A stretch of 40,302 nucleotides of DNA from Mnemiopsis leidyi (GCA_000226015.1 JH152823.1:534571-574872), one strand, 5' to 3'; numbered from the stretch's first letter, positions 22,642 through 33,004 are shown. Made by a program: numbers and translations. The notes: generated by a model not told the origin, from the letters alone.

Positions 22642-24979
22642 ATGCCTATGAAACCAGCTGCTCCACGTCTCTCCATGGGAGACGTCCCAACAGGCTTCTT
22701 CGAGCGGATGAGGAGGATTCAGGAGGAGATGGAGAACGAGGGGTCGGACAAAGCTGCCGAGAAGAAGCTTGCAGAGGACAGGCGAGCTCGGGAGGAGGAA
22801 GAGAGGGTGAGAAGAGCAATGGCGGAGGCTCGAAGGAGAGACCTGGAAGAGCTGAACAAGAAACACGACGACCATAATAGACGATTAGCTGAGTTACAAG
22901 AACAGAGTCGACGAGAGAGGGAGATGTTTAAGAAGGCGAAAGCGGAGTGGGAGAAGATGATTGCTGGGCTGGACACGGAAATTGATAGATTAAAGTCAGA
23001 CATTTCTCAGCTGAACACTGACATTGCTCACCGTGAGCAAGACATCCAGGATCTACAGTCTGCGAGAGATGAAGATACTTCGAACTTCGAGGAAAAGAAA
23101 AGAAAGCTTTTATCGGATTTAGATGAGCTCAGAATGTCAAAATCAAAGTTAGAGGATATAATCAAAAAGCTGAGGGAAGATGAAGAGAGAAAACGAAAAG
23201 AAGGAGAAAGGCTACTCAAAGAGCAACAAGACATTATCAATGACCTTGAAAAACGAATTAAACAAGAATCTATTTTGATCGCAGACCTTAATAGCAAAGA
23301 AGAGGAACTCAAACGTGAAATGGTTGAAAATGAACACGAACAAAAAACAAAGATAAATGCTTTGGAGGATCAGGCGAAAGCGATGCAATCAAGATTAGAC
23401 ATACTGAACAGTGACGAAAACTCTCTTAATAAAAGCATTAATGGTTTAAAAAGGGAAATAAAGAAGCTGGAAGACGACCTGGAAGATCTGAAAACGAAAG
23501 ACAGTTTGGCTAAAGATACCTTCAAAAAGCAGGAGAGCCATCTGCTGAGCAAGCTAGCTGAACTTAATGCATTAGAGAAGGAACTACAGAAATCCCTCGC
23601 TGACTGTGAACAAGACAATGATAAAGCTCGGAAGATGTTTGCCGAGGATTCTGATAAACGCAAGCATGATCTGAAGGAGCTGGAGGACAAAATTAGGGAA
23701 ACCGAAGACAGAATTAAAGACCTTAAACACCAAGAAGCTGACGAGCGGAAAGTCAGAGCTAAAGAAGACGAAAAGAGGTGGGCAGAACTTGAAGAATTGG
23801 CCAGAAAAATTGAGAATTTAGAGGCAAAAATATCTGATTTGGAAGCAGAGGAAAGAAAACGTATAACAAATCTCGCGAATTCCAAAATTGTATGGGACAA
23901 AAAGAAGAAGGAGGATGAAGCAAACATCGAAGATAAGGAAGCACACTTAAATTCCCTTCGAAAAAGAAGATCAAATCTAGAAGATAAAATCACAGAGGTG
24001 AATCAAGAAACGTCTGAAGTAACAGCAAAGAATGACAAGAAAAGTCAGAAAAGGAACGCAGAAATAGACCGTTTGAAGAGTGAAATTGATGGTCTTAAAA
24101 GATCAATCAGTAATCTCGAAGAGGAGATAAGAAATCTGAAAGCCTCGCTTGCTGATCTGCAGGAAAAATATCGACTGAAAGATGAACAGGATAAAGAAAA
24201 AATTTCGGAATTGGAACGAATGAAAAAAGACTTTGAGGTCAAAGAAAAAGAGCTTGAAAATATGAAACAAGAACTCGAGGATAGGATTAAAGCTCTCAAG
24301 CTGAAACACAAGGAACTGTCAACAGAAAGACAAAAACGAATTGCCGAATTGCACAATGACAATTCGAACCTGAAATCAGCGATTCAATACCTTGAAGATG
24401 AAATAGATCGACTGAGAAAACTCCTTGCTGACCTTCAAGATGAATATGGTGATCTTCAGAAGAAACAAAATAAAGCTATTAAAGACTGTGAGCGTAAGAA
24501 GAGGGAACTTGAAGAACAGGAAGAAGATTTGACGTTACTCCTTGACGACCTCAAAAAGAAACGACGTCAACTCGAGGATCTGATCAGTCAAATTAATAGT
24601 GAGCTCGAAAGACTCCGGCTTAAAGCTGAAGTTGAAGAGCAGAAAAAGCTGAAAAACGATGAGGAAATTGCGAGACTGAGGTCTGAATTGGATGCCGAAA
24701 AACGCAAGGAAAAGGAAGAACGGGATAAACTAAACGATCTTCTGCAACAGAACAGTGACATGGACAAACGACTGTTTGATCTGGAAAGCGAACACGAGAA
24801 AGTTAAAGCAGATCTTGAGAGGGAGCGGCAGCTAGCTGAGAGGAGAAGACGGGAGTTTGAGGATAAGAAGAGGCGGGCTCAAGAGATTCACAAGGAACGA
24901 GCTGCTAGGATAAATCGGTTAGCTGATGAGATCAGGCGGAAGAGGGAGGAGGCAGAGCGACTAAAGTTGCAGCGAGAGA
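22642..24979 (+). CDS. Long coiled-coil exon (about 780 residues) of the spectraplakin
   Basis: ATG at 22642 follows an in-frame TAA at 22630; an acceptor-like CCAG at 22633-22636 would also let it enter as an internal phase-1 exon at 22637. After about 35 residues (MPMKPAAPRLSMGDVPTGFF) the sequence is one almost unbroken charged coiled coil with few Pro or Gly, about 115 nm at 0.1485 nm per residue. Donor GTAAGT at 24980 in phase 1 joins 25677, fusing the coil to spectrin helices. The unspliced frame runs to TAA 25024-25026. Similarity to myosin tails or trichohyalin would be generic. It acts as a rod or dimerising segment (inference). Confidence 0.88.
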
Positions 24980-25676
24980 GTAAGTGTCTAAAGTTGAGTA
25001 ACTTGCATTATACTGTCTTGTTCTAATGTACGGGCTCGTTAGTATTTATATCGTACCACTGCACAGTGCATATAACACTCACGTCTCACACTCATGTTTC
25101 TAGGGGATTGTCAATAGATAATTTTTTCGTGCCGATTGCCAGGTCTGTAAAAGTTAATTGCTCAGAATTTTGCTTAAAAGCAATGAAAATTTGTCATATC
25201 AGAGTCTAATTATTGAACACACTTCGTTCTCAATAACCATAATTACAGCCAATCGAAAAAGAAAGGATGAGGCCCCTGGTATAATTATAACCAATGCCAG
25301 TGGTAAGGGAAGGCACTCCCTCGTAGATTCATTGATCAAAATTTGATATTCAAAAGCACTAGTTTTGTTTTTTTCGTATCTTGATTGATGACCATCACCA
25401 TTTTTTATAGCCAGAATCTTAATTACATCATTATCACACTTAAAAAATTATTCAGAATTTATCGTAAGTCATAAAACTAAGACTGTTAGTCAACCGTTTC
25501 TTTATAGAAAAGTCATACGAGCAATTTTACTTGATTATCTATCAGCATTTCAAAAAGACAATAAATAAACCACCTTTGGGAACAGTGAAACTGCAGTTAT
25601 CGTTTTTTAATACAGTCACGAAGTAGTTTACTAAGGTACAAGTTTTGCAGCTGTCTTCATTTCCACAAACCTCCAG
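24980..25676 (+). other. Intron with one candidate cassette exon
   Basis: Phase-1 intron; the only coding-like stretch is 25249-25302. The rest is AT-rich without other signals. Confidence 0.55.
25249..25302 (+). CDS. Candidate 54-bp cassette exon, phase 1
   Basis: Acceptor aattacag and donor GTAAGG, phase 1 both ends, no stop. Encodes NRKRKDEAPGIIITNAS with a basic NRKRK cluster. It would insert 18 residues between the coiled coil and the next spectrin helix. Confidence 0.4.
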
Positions 25677-25852
25677 GGGAGGCAGCAGAAAGAGAGGCAG
25701 CCCTACAGAGAGCTAGAGATGCCACCGCAGCAATAGACAAGCGGCTAAACGACCTGATGGCTTGGTTAGCCGAGCAGGAGGAGTACCTCAAGAACTGCGG
25801 CCCTGTTGCGGACACCTACGACAACTTGGTTGATCAGCTGGAAGAACACAAG
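25677..25852 (+). CDS. Spectraplakin rod exon after the coiled coil
   Basis: Phase 1 in, 0 out; acceptor acctccag, donor GTAGGA. It continues the coil (EAAEREAALQRARDATAAID) and then a classic spectrin helix A (LNDLMAWLAEQEEYLKNCGP). Confidence 0.93.
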
Positions 25853-26038
25853 GTAGGAGAGGTGGAACTTCGGGGTTGTTCACTTCTTGATAGTTTTCTT
25901 GTTCTGGAAACAATTGAACATTATTCTAAACCTGCTAACGTTCAACTACCCAATGGCCCAATGGTAGGTACATTAATCAACTTCGTTGTCCACGTTAAAA
26001 CTATGGTGTTCTTATGATAATATTTCCTTGTGTTTCAG

Positions 26039-26175
26039 AAAGTTCACACTGGTTTTGACGAACACCAGGAAGATTACGATAACATTGTGATTACGTGTCA
26101 GGAACTGCTAACTGAGTCAGAGGATCCCACTGTCGGGGAATCTCTAGACGAGAAACTTCAGGATCTTGGACAAAA
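26039..26175 (+). CDS. Spectraplakin rod exon
   Basis: Phase 0 in, 2 out; acceptor tgtttcag, donor GTGAGC. 45 residues from KVHTGFDEHQEDYDNIVITC to KLQDLGQK. Confidence 0.92.
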
Positions 26176-26310
26176 GTGAGCTGAAAATGTCCTGCATCTG
26201 TTCTAAACGTTGCATTCCTGAAACTACCCGACCTTGGTGTAGGTGGTTGTGCAATTTTGAGCTTTTGGGATCATATTAGAAATCTCCAGTATTTACACAT
26301 ATTTTCTCAG

Positions 26311-26503
26311 GTGGGACTCAGTAGTAAAAGCTTCTATGGCCAGACAGAGAGCTATCGAGGAATCAATACAGATTTGCCACGACTTCCAGGATTCTGTGAA
26401 CGCAATTCTAGAGTGGCTACCAGACGCAGAACAAGCTTTAGAGAGTTTGGAACCGATCAGTGATGATTATGAAACTATTTCAGAACAGATTCAGCAACTT
26501 TTG
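26311..26503 (+). CDS. Spectraplakin rod exon, last spectrin repeat
   Basis: Phase 2 in, 0 out; acceptor ttttctcag, donor GTAAGA. Starts KWDSVVKASMARQRAIEESI and contains the helix-A signature AILEWLPDAEQALESL. Confidence 0.93.
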
Positions 26504-26589
26504 GTAAGAATGCTTAAAGTTTTGTTTTGTAGGTTTTGCAGTGACCAGTAAGGTCAGAAGTAAGAACTGTGTCAATGTACCGAAAGACG

Positions 26590-26657
26590 AAACAGGGTGG
26601 TAGATTGTTTAAAAACCCTGAAACAGGGTGGTAGATTGTTAAAAAAAACCCTGAACC
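26590..26657 (+). repeat. 31-bp duplication just after a donor
   Basis: aaacagggtggtagattgtt at 26590 and 26621, plus a third partial copy. Confidence 0.8.
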
Positions 26658-26937
26658 AGCTACAGCGACAACCCACCCTGACAATACAGACGTGTCAGGG
26701 GGAGGAGCTCTGTTAGACATTTAGCAGCAGGTTTTAAGTAACAGCAGTAACCCCTGTCAGTGCTGATAGATACAGACTGTTTACATTGGAGCCTCCGTGA
26801 GGTTCCACTGTCAACACTCCTCTCCATATCTCGCACTTTGTAACACAGCTCCACCGCGCTTATTTGCCGGATGTCATGATGCCTTGTTTTTCACCTCCAA
26901 AATAATTGCCGGGTTTCGTTTTTGTTTTGCAGCTGCC

Positions 26938-27051
26938 ATGGACGACATTGTCATTAATTTTCGTTGGATTGATTTTGCAATTGACGATGACGATGACTTT
27001 GCATATAAGTACGTTGTTGAAGTCGTTGATCCGGAATTTGGACCACTAGAG
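26938..27051 (+). CDS. Alternative first coding exon of an EF-hand/GAS2 short isoform
   Basis: ATG at 26938 in a near-ideal context (gctgccATGg). It encodes 38 acidic residues (MDDIVINFRWIDFAIDDDDD and on), then donor GTAAAC in phase 0 to 27250. The exon preceding it (26503) ends in phase 0, whereas the acceptor at 26932 would need phase 1, so it cannot be an ordinary internal exon; it must be a start exon, perhaps after an untranslated exon spliced at ttttgcag. The product would be an N-terminal acidic segment, EF hands, GAS2 and tail, comparable in layout to small GAS2-like proteins. Confidence 0.65.
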
Positions 27052-27249
27052 GTAAACAAAAAACGACAAACAATGAATTCCTGCTAAGATCCATGAAAAC
27101 GTTTCTTCGCGGAAAATAACTTTTAATTGATCGACTTCTGCATCATAAGTTTTATCTGTCCAGACTTAGTTGCAAGCACTGAAATGCTATTCCATGTTAG
27201 AGAACCTGAACCAAACAAGCCTTGTTTAAAGTAACATTACTAATTTCAG

Positions 27250-27359
27250 CAACTATCCTACTTCATGGCGGACCAGAACACTGCGGTGGAACAAGTGTGT
27301 ACTCTAGGTGCGATCAGGGAGGAAACTGGGCCTGCTCTCAGCGAGGAGGAGAACGCCAG
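27250..27359 (+). CDS. Spectraplakin exon leading to the EF hands
   Basis: Phase 0 in, 2 out; acceptor aatttcag, donor GTAACG. Encodes QLSYFMADQNTAVEQVCTLG to SEEENAR. Confidence 0.9.
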
Positions 27360-27986
27360 GTAACGCATCTCATTAACTGGTACCTTATCTCATTAACTGG
27401 TACCTTATCTCATTATAACTGGTACCTTATCTCATTAACTGGTTACTTATCTCATTAACTGGTAAATATATATTTTTACTGGTCTAATTCCTCACAGTTT
27501 TCTTTGATTTACATTACTACATTAGTGCTGATTTTTATTTTGGCTACTGGCTTATACTGGCTGCTTATAAATTATGATTAATATGAGTATCAAGTAGCCG
27601 CAAATTTCCGATATTATAATGTCTCAAAGCTTTATTTTATGCTACCTTTGTAAGAGCCTAACTGTTGACTAATTTGCCAAGATAGTCAACGGAATTTTAT
27701 CAAATCAACACCCGCATATTTGGCCTCAAAATGAGATTCAGTGACTAAGTGAGAAATTTACGTAACGTCTAAGTACTGTAACCGTTAAATCAGAAAGCCA
27801 CACAAAGTGTTTTCCAGCGCATATTAAATGTTTAAGTAATTTTCGTGGCCGTTCTGTATTGCATTGGTTTCAACTTGGCAAAATATAACCATCACGTAAT
27901 TCTCCGACCAGAACGCTGGCTACCAGAACAAAAAAGCCAGTACAGTACTGTATTATACAACTGGTAACACTGATCTGTATTGTCAG
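27360..27986 (+). repeat. Intron beginning with a 20-bp tandem repeat
   Basis: From 27368 to about 27465 the unit cattaactggtaccttatct repeats five times, starting eight bases after the donor. The remaining bases hold no exon that I can support. Confidence 0.8.
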
Positions 27987-28157
27987 GTACAAGGAGATGA
28001 AGGAAAGGTACAAGGAGCTGTGGAACAAGATCGGAGCCAGACAAGACGAACTTAACTCCCGACAAGAGGCTCTAGAGGCGGAGGACGACCTGGCGCAGTT
28101 CGATATCACCGAGTGGAAGAAGAGGTTCCTCAGGTGGATGGACGGTAACCACGAACG
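27987..28157 (+). CDS. Spectraplakin exon, helix before the EF hands
   Basis: Phase 2 to 2; acceptor attgtcag, donor GTAGGG. Encodes YKEMKERYKELWNKIGARQD and then ITEWKKRFLRWMDGNHER, the conserved basic/aromatic helix preceding the EF-hand pair. Confidence 0.93.
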
Positions 28158-28404
28158 GTAGGGTTTTTACAAAATATTCGGGTTAATGTGGGGGGGATAC
28201 AATATGATATAGACAAATAGACTGACGATTTAGAGGGTTTAGATTATACGACACTAACCGTTAAAGTTACAGTATTTCACTGACTTGACTTTCTAGTCCT
28301 ACTGTTTTTAACGTATTGACTACTTGATATTTTCAATTTTTAACCGAACTTGTGACGGACCAGACATATTGAATTACTGACAATTTACATGACCGACCCA
28401 ACAG

Positions 28405-28482
28405 ACCTTGGGAGGTAGTTCAGCGCAGAGACTTTAAGATGGACATTAACGACCCTGACAGCCCTGGTTCTATTGAAAAAAA
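28405..28482 (+). CDS. Candidate 78-bp cassette exon before the EF hands
   Basis: Acceptor cccaacag, donor GTTTGT, phase 2 both ends so it can be skipped. Encodes PWEVVQRRDFKMDINDPDSP and a few more. If the weak donor is not used, the frame ends at TAA 28490-28492. Confidence 0.55.
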
Positions 28483-28672
28483 GTTTGTGTAACTATTATC
28501 GAGTTTTGTCACTTCCAACTATAGAACTATTTAACTCTTTTGACTTTTGAGAATCTCTAAAATGACATTCACAACTTGGAAGGTTAGAATTAAGAGTTAG
28601 AATTGTTGACAACTTTGACAGACTTGTCCACACCTCCCCACCATATCCCGTTAAACTGCCAATAAATTTCAG

Positions 28673-28868
28673 CATTATCGACCTGTTCCGCAAGTTCGAC
28701 GTCAACAAAGACGGAACATTGTCTCATCAAGAGTTCAAGGACGGTATCCTACAGTCTGGGATCCCCACTCCCCGCTCCTGCTTCCCTATAATTATCCGGG
28801 AGTTCGACCGGGACGATAGCGGAGACATCAACTACAGAGAATTCGCTGCAGCTCTCAAGCGTTATGAG
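28673..28868 (+). CDS. EF-hand pair exon
   Basis: Phase 2 in, 0 out; acceptor aatttcag, donor GTGTGT. Two canonical calcium loops: DVNKDGTLSHQE and DRDDSGDINYRE, each with D at 1, acidic/Asn/Ser at 3 and 5, G at 6 and E at 12. Both should bind Ca2+. The spacing and flanks (LFRKFD, EFKDGIL, INYREFAAAL) match spectraplakin EF hands. Confidence 0.97.
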
Positions 28869-29067
28869 GTGTGTTTATTGGCTATCAGGTTTTGACCAAT
28901 GATATGCCAGATTGACTAATGAGAGGCTAGATACGAGAAATAAATTTCGGGAAACTTCTTCATGTGATACATGCAACAATTCTGACGTCCATGTAAAATT
29001 GATCTAAATAATTTTGAAAAAATGAGCAAGTTTACAATTGATCGAGTTTCTAACACCTCGCCCCCAG

Positions 29068-29180
29068 TTCAAACCTAAGACGGAAGGAGAACATATAGAC
29101 TACGAGGTGCAGCGTGCTGTAGACCGATGTTCATGTCGACGTCGGTTCAACTGTGTCCAAGTCGGTGAAGCTAAGTACAG
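29068..29180 (+). CDS. GAS2 domain exon 1
   Basis: Phase 0 in, 2 out; acceptor cgcccccag, donor GTACAA. Encodes the N-terminal GAS2 half: IDYEVQRAVDRCSCRRRFNC then VQVGEAKYR, with the Cys-x-Cys and the conserved GxxKYRFG join. Confidence 0.96.
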
Positions 29181-30613
29181 GTACAATTTATCTCTCTATC
29201 CCTCTCATTTTCCAAACTTTTTGTTGTGTTTTTGAGCTGTCTGGTGTGTGTGTGTGTAGATATTGAAGTGGAGAGAGCTGCTACACTCTCGGCAGTGCTG
29301 TCAGTACTTAACATTCCCCAATTTAGTCAGTACTTAACATTCCCCAATTTAGTCCCGGTAGTGACTCGAGCAAGCGGTTTAACGGTGTATTATGGAGGTT
29401 TGTATACCCAGCATGTTCATTACTCTCAAAACTGCTATATCAGTGTCATGTATATCTTTACAAGTATCCTGTCTTGCATACATAGGATCATTGATCATGC
29501 TAGGATTGCTATGGGTTTGAAATGCCTGGGTTTATTATAGGTTTAGTTTGGGATTTATGATAGGTTTATTATAGGTTTAGTTTGGGATTTAAGTGCCGGG
29601 ATACAATCAGTTGCATTGGGTTGAAAGGTTCAGGGTTTGAATTTTGTATAAATATAATGATCTATACTCTATCAGTATTTATCGGTCAACGTTCCGATCT
29701 GTAGACGGACACGAAATCAGTTATATACTTAATATAAACTTGAGAACAGCGAAAGTTTTGCAATTGTGCTATCCTTGAATGCTGTCTTTAATCGGATGCT
29801 GTAAATATGTAAACTTAAGTGCAATGCTACTAAATGCTTAAATAGCATTCTTTATTTCGACCAGCTTATTTAAAACGTTGTACATTCAGTCTCAAGAAAT
29901 TATGACTGCATTATATCATTTGGGTTTTCACTTATACGGCGATAACTACGCGCAGTTTATAGTAATAAAAATAGTTATGGATAATGAATCATTGTAAAGT
30001 GTATGCTGTCGATGCTGCGAACTTGCTTTAAAGTATGCATTAACTTTGCAAGGGTATGAAAGTCACAGATCACGAGTTCAACGCACAGCCCGCACCTCAT
30101 GAAATACAATTAGCTCTATAGCAGCTATATAGTGATATAGTATACAGCTATATAGTACATAGTATACAGCTATATAGTGATATAGTATACAGCTATATAG
30201 TGATATAGTATACAGCTATATAGTGATATAGTATACAGCTATATAGTGATATAGTATACAGCTATATAGTATATAGTCTGCGTAGTTGACAGGGAGGTAG
30301 CATACTTAGTACTCACTCGGCACTCAGATAGATTAATCACCTTTAGTGGACCTTGCCATCCAGAGAACATCATCATTTCATCCTTCCCAGAATATTAAAA
30401 CTAATACAATCTTCAAATGACAAACCCAGAGGACAGGATCCACCAAACATCAGATTCCACCGAATACCCCAAATCCACCGAACGCCCAAAAGCAAGTGAA
30501 TGCCTCAAATCCACTTACCACTTCAAAGCTACTGAATGCCCAAAACCACTAAACACCCCAATCCAGCACAATAGATCTACACAGTACACACTGTACTAAC
30601 TAACCACCGCCAG
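29181..30613 (+). other. Intron rich in tandem repeats
   Basis: Contains a 26-bp duplication (29302-29353), a duplicated ggtttattataggtttag segment (29529-29592), a 23-bp array (30123-30277) and a degenerate C/A-rich repeat (30417-30600) next to the acceptor. No exon is supported. Confidence 0.6.
30123..30277. repeat. 23-bp tandem repeat, 7 copies
   Basis: agctatatagtgatatag plus tatac repeats from 30123, 30146, 30168, 30191, 30214, 30237 and 30260; very AT-rich and nearly identical. Confidence 0.93.
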
Positions 30614-30730
30614 GTTCGGAAACATGCAGAAACTGTACCTGGTGAGGATCCTCAGTACCGTAGTGATGGTGAGAGTGGGGGGAGGGTGGCAGCCCCTCCA
30701 CGAGTTCCTCCAGAAGTACGATCCGTGCAG
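30614..30730 (+). CDS. GAS2 domain exon 2
   Basis: Phase 2 to 2; acceptor accgccag, donor GTTTGT. Encodes [20 protein letters not shown], then [19 protein letters not shown], the diagnostic GAS2 C-terminal half. This is the microtubule-binding core. Confidence 0.97.
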
Positions 30731-30898
30731 GTTTGTTCTCCTCTATTTATTTTCTCCTCTCTCGGTCGTGATGGAGATTTCTAAAATTAGGTGATTCCAA
30801 TTCCCATCAAAATTGTCGTTTTTAACAATTTATTGTTAGTGACTTAATTGTGAAATATTTAGTCGAGTGCAAAGACTCGTAGAGAGGTGAGCGAGTGC

Positions 30899-30912
30899 GT
30901 TGCCATGGCAAC
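30899..30912. promoter_or_regulatory. Perfect X-box (RFX factor site)
   Basis: GTTGCCATGGCAAC is an exact match to the symmetric RFX consensus GTNRCC-AT-GGYNAC type. A GC-box-like gcccgcccc follows at about 30996. Confidence 0.5.
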
Positions 30913-31560
30913 GAGCAATGTGAGGTGTGTTGCATGAGAGTGTTGTCGGGTTTGACGCATGTTGGGAAGTTTGAAAGTTTGAATGGAGTGCAAAGCCCGC
31001 CCCATTGTCTATAGGCATGAAGTTTTAAAGTGTGCTAATTTCATCGTAGCCAACGCGAAATAAAGTTTGTCCACGTAGCTGCCACTAGTCACTACCTTAC
31101 ATCTGCTACCAGCAGTTTCATTATGACCTGTTGTAGTGTTGTCTGAGAATAAACAAGTTCTTACGGCAATACGGCTCATTTTTTCATAAGAAACGATCAT
31201 CCTCATCTTTGACTGTAAGAATTTATCTAACCATATGGTGCACGTAAGACAGACTTACTGTTGGATTCAACAATAGATCGAAGTCAGCAAGATGTCATTA
31301 GTTGAGTGATAGCTGGTCATCAGTTGACAATATAAGAACTGTAACTACAATCCATATGGCATATGCTAGACTGCAATTACCACGATCTTTTAAAATTCTG
31401 ACCAACTAACCACGTGAAATTGACGGCTACTTCTGCAATAGAAGCTGTGAAGCGCAGCAACAACAGAAATCTGTGTACCAGCTAAGGAGGTACCCCTGGT
31501 TGGGGGTCAGGGCGGGACTCAGGATGTCCGGTAGTTTGTAAGTAGCTCACATTGTGGGTC

Positions 31561-31654
31561 GTGTGTAATTCCTTCTACTTAGTATATTGGCGTGTGTAAT
31601 TCCTTCTACTTCGTATATTGGCGTGTGTAATTCCTTCTACTTCGTATATTGGCG
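31561..31654. repeat. 31-bp tandem repeat, 3 copies
   Basis: gtgtgtaattccttctact begins at 31561, 31592 and 31623. Confidence 0.92.
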
Positions 31655-32058
31655 TTGTCTATCTCTCTTCAGTCAATTGTATTGTTTTACATCAGCCCTT
31701 CCTTCGTGCTAATCACTTGGATATCTCAATGTGCCAATAACAATGTACAGCACATGGGTTCAGGATAATAAATATGTAATTTACTTACTTATAACCTTTT
31801 ATCAAGCGATTTTTGAAATAATTGTATGAGTAGATGGAAATATAGAGGATCTTGTGAAGCATATTTAAAAAAACCTTTTCAAATCAAAGTTTCATTTTCT
31901 GTTTTCTGCTATGGTGTTGTTACAGTATTCTTCAAGCACTCTTGCTTACTATTATGATGTCAAAAAGAGCCACAGAATGGGCAAACTAACGGTATTACAT
32001 AACGAACTTATGATAAGATAAAGTTGTAAGACCAACAATCTAACGCTTGACATCCCAG

Positions 32059-32199
32059 AGCTAAAGGAAGAACAAACGTGGACCTAGGAAAAGTGAAGCT
32101 GAGAAAGGATGGAGACGGAAGAGTAGTGTCTCCTCTAAAGTTTCTGGCTAAGCTGAAACCTGGTGTCGGGACACCGGAGTCTGGAGCTAGCACTCCGAG
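32059..32199 (+). CDS. Tail exon starting AKGRTN
   Basis: Phase 2 to 2; acceptor catcccag, donor GTAAGT. Encodes AKGRTNVDLGKVKLRKDGDG and a Pro/Ser/Thr end. AKGRTN directly after DPCR matches MACF1/dystonin. Confidence 0.93.
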
Positions 32200-33004
32200 G
32201 TAAGTTAGTCGTTTTCTTTAATCTGGGTCTGTCATTTTCTTTGATCTGGGTCTGTCTTTGTAGCTTGTTTAGGGTTACCTCGATTAAGATAGATCTAGTG
32301 ATGTCAAATATAAACTGTTGAAATTAAGCGATTTCCTACTTCGCCGATGAGTAGATGCTGAGTTGACCAGGCATGTCAGAATAAGATGTTTGGTTGCCTC
32401 CTGTATCGGAAGTTCTAACCATTCCTGAATTCCCAAAGAGACTTGATCTAGAATTAAGTTTCGCCACCTCCCTACAGTGATTGTCGAGACCGGCACTTAG
32501 AAAGCACTCATAGGGACACCCTCCTTTATTTCACTCAAAAGAAACCCAATATTTCCGCCAGGTAGTGCAGTATAGCTGACCGTGCTTGTGTCACTACAAT
32601 TATTTCCCGCTCATTTTCCCGCCTTTTTCCAGCTCAACAGTCTACTTTGTCCGCCATTTAGCTCCAATCTTTCAAATTTGTGATTAGAGGAATAATTTTC
32701 CGATATTTATTTTATCTCCTCAGCATTAATAACATTGTTGAATAAGATTAAACTATCATAGTGCTCCTTGAATTCTCGATGACTTTGCTTTCTATGATCA
32801 GAAACTAGAACAATCCCTAGCAGTTCGTAAACTTGCAAATCAGCTTGAGCAAAATGTGGAGTAAAGTGGCTAAATTTTTGTGTGAACCGCTGTTTATTTT
32901 GCGTGCTTCATCAGGTAACAGTATGAAGCCTAGAATATGCAACAATCATGATCGCTGATATGATACAGAAACATTTTCTAGTGTTTAACAATCGCTTCTC
33001 TCAG
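32200..33004 (+). other. Intron, a short duplication only
   Basis: tttctttaatctgggtctgt is duplicated at 32214 and 32236. I see no exon. Confidence 0.5.

Larger units (their letters stand above)
30731..32058 (+). other. Intron with an X-box and a possible microexon
   Basis: Holds a perfect RFX-type palindrome at 30899-30912, a 31-bp triplication at 31561-31654 and a possible microexon ending at 31537 (donor GTAAGT). No other coding signal. Confidence 0.5.

Noticed and set aside
23370-23993. 207-codon Ser/Phe-rich frame on the - strand
   Set aside because: Direct mirror of the Lys/Glu-rich coiled-coil codons.
28690-28760. SGIPTP inside the EF-hand exon read as an SxIP motif
   Set aside because: It lies between two folded EF hands where the mammalian proteins have a structural linker, so EB binding there is unlikely.
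30417-30599. 60-codon frame with PKSTE-like repeats
   Set aside because: Falls in an intron next to an acceptor; the repeat is a C/A-rich degenerate tandem, and the frame ends before the splice site.
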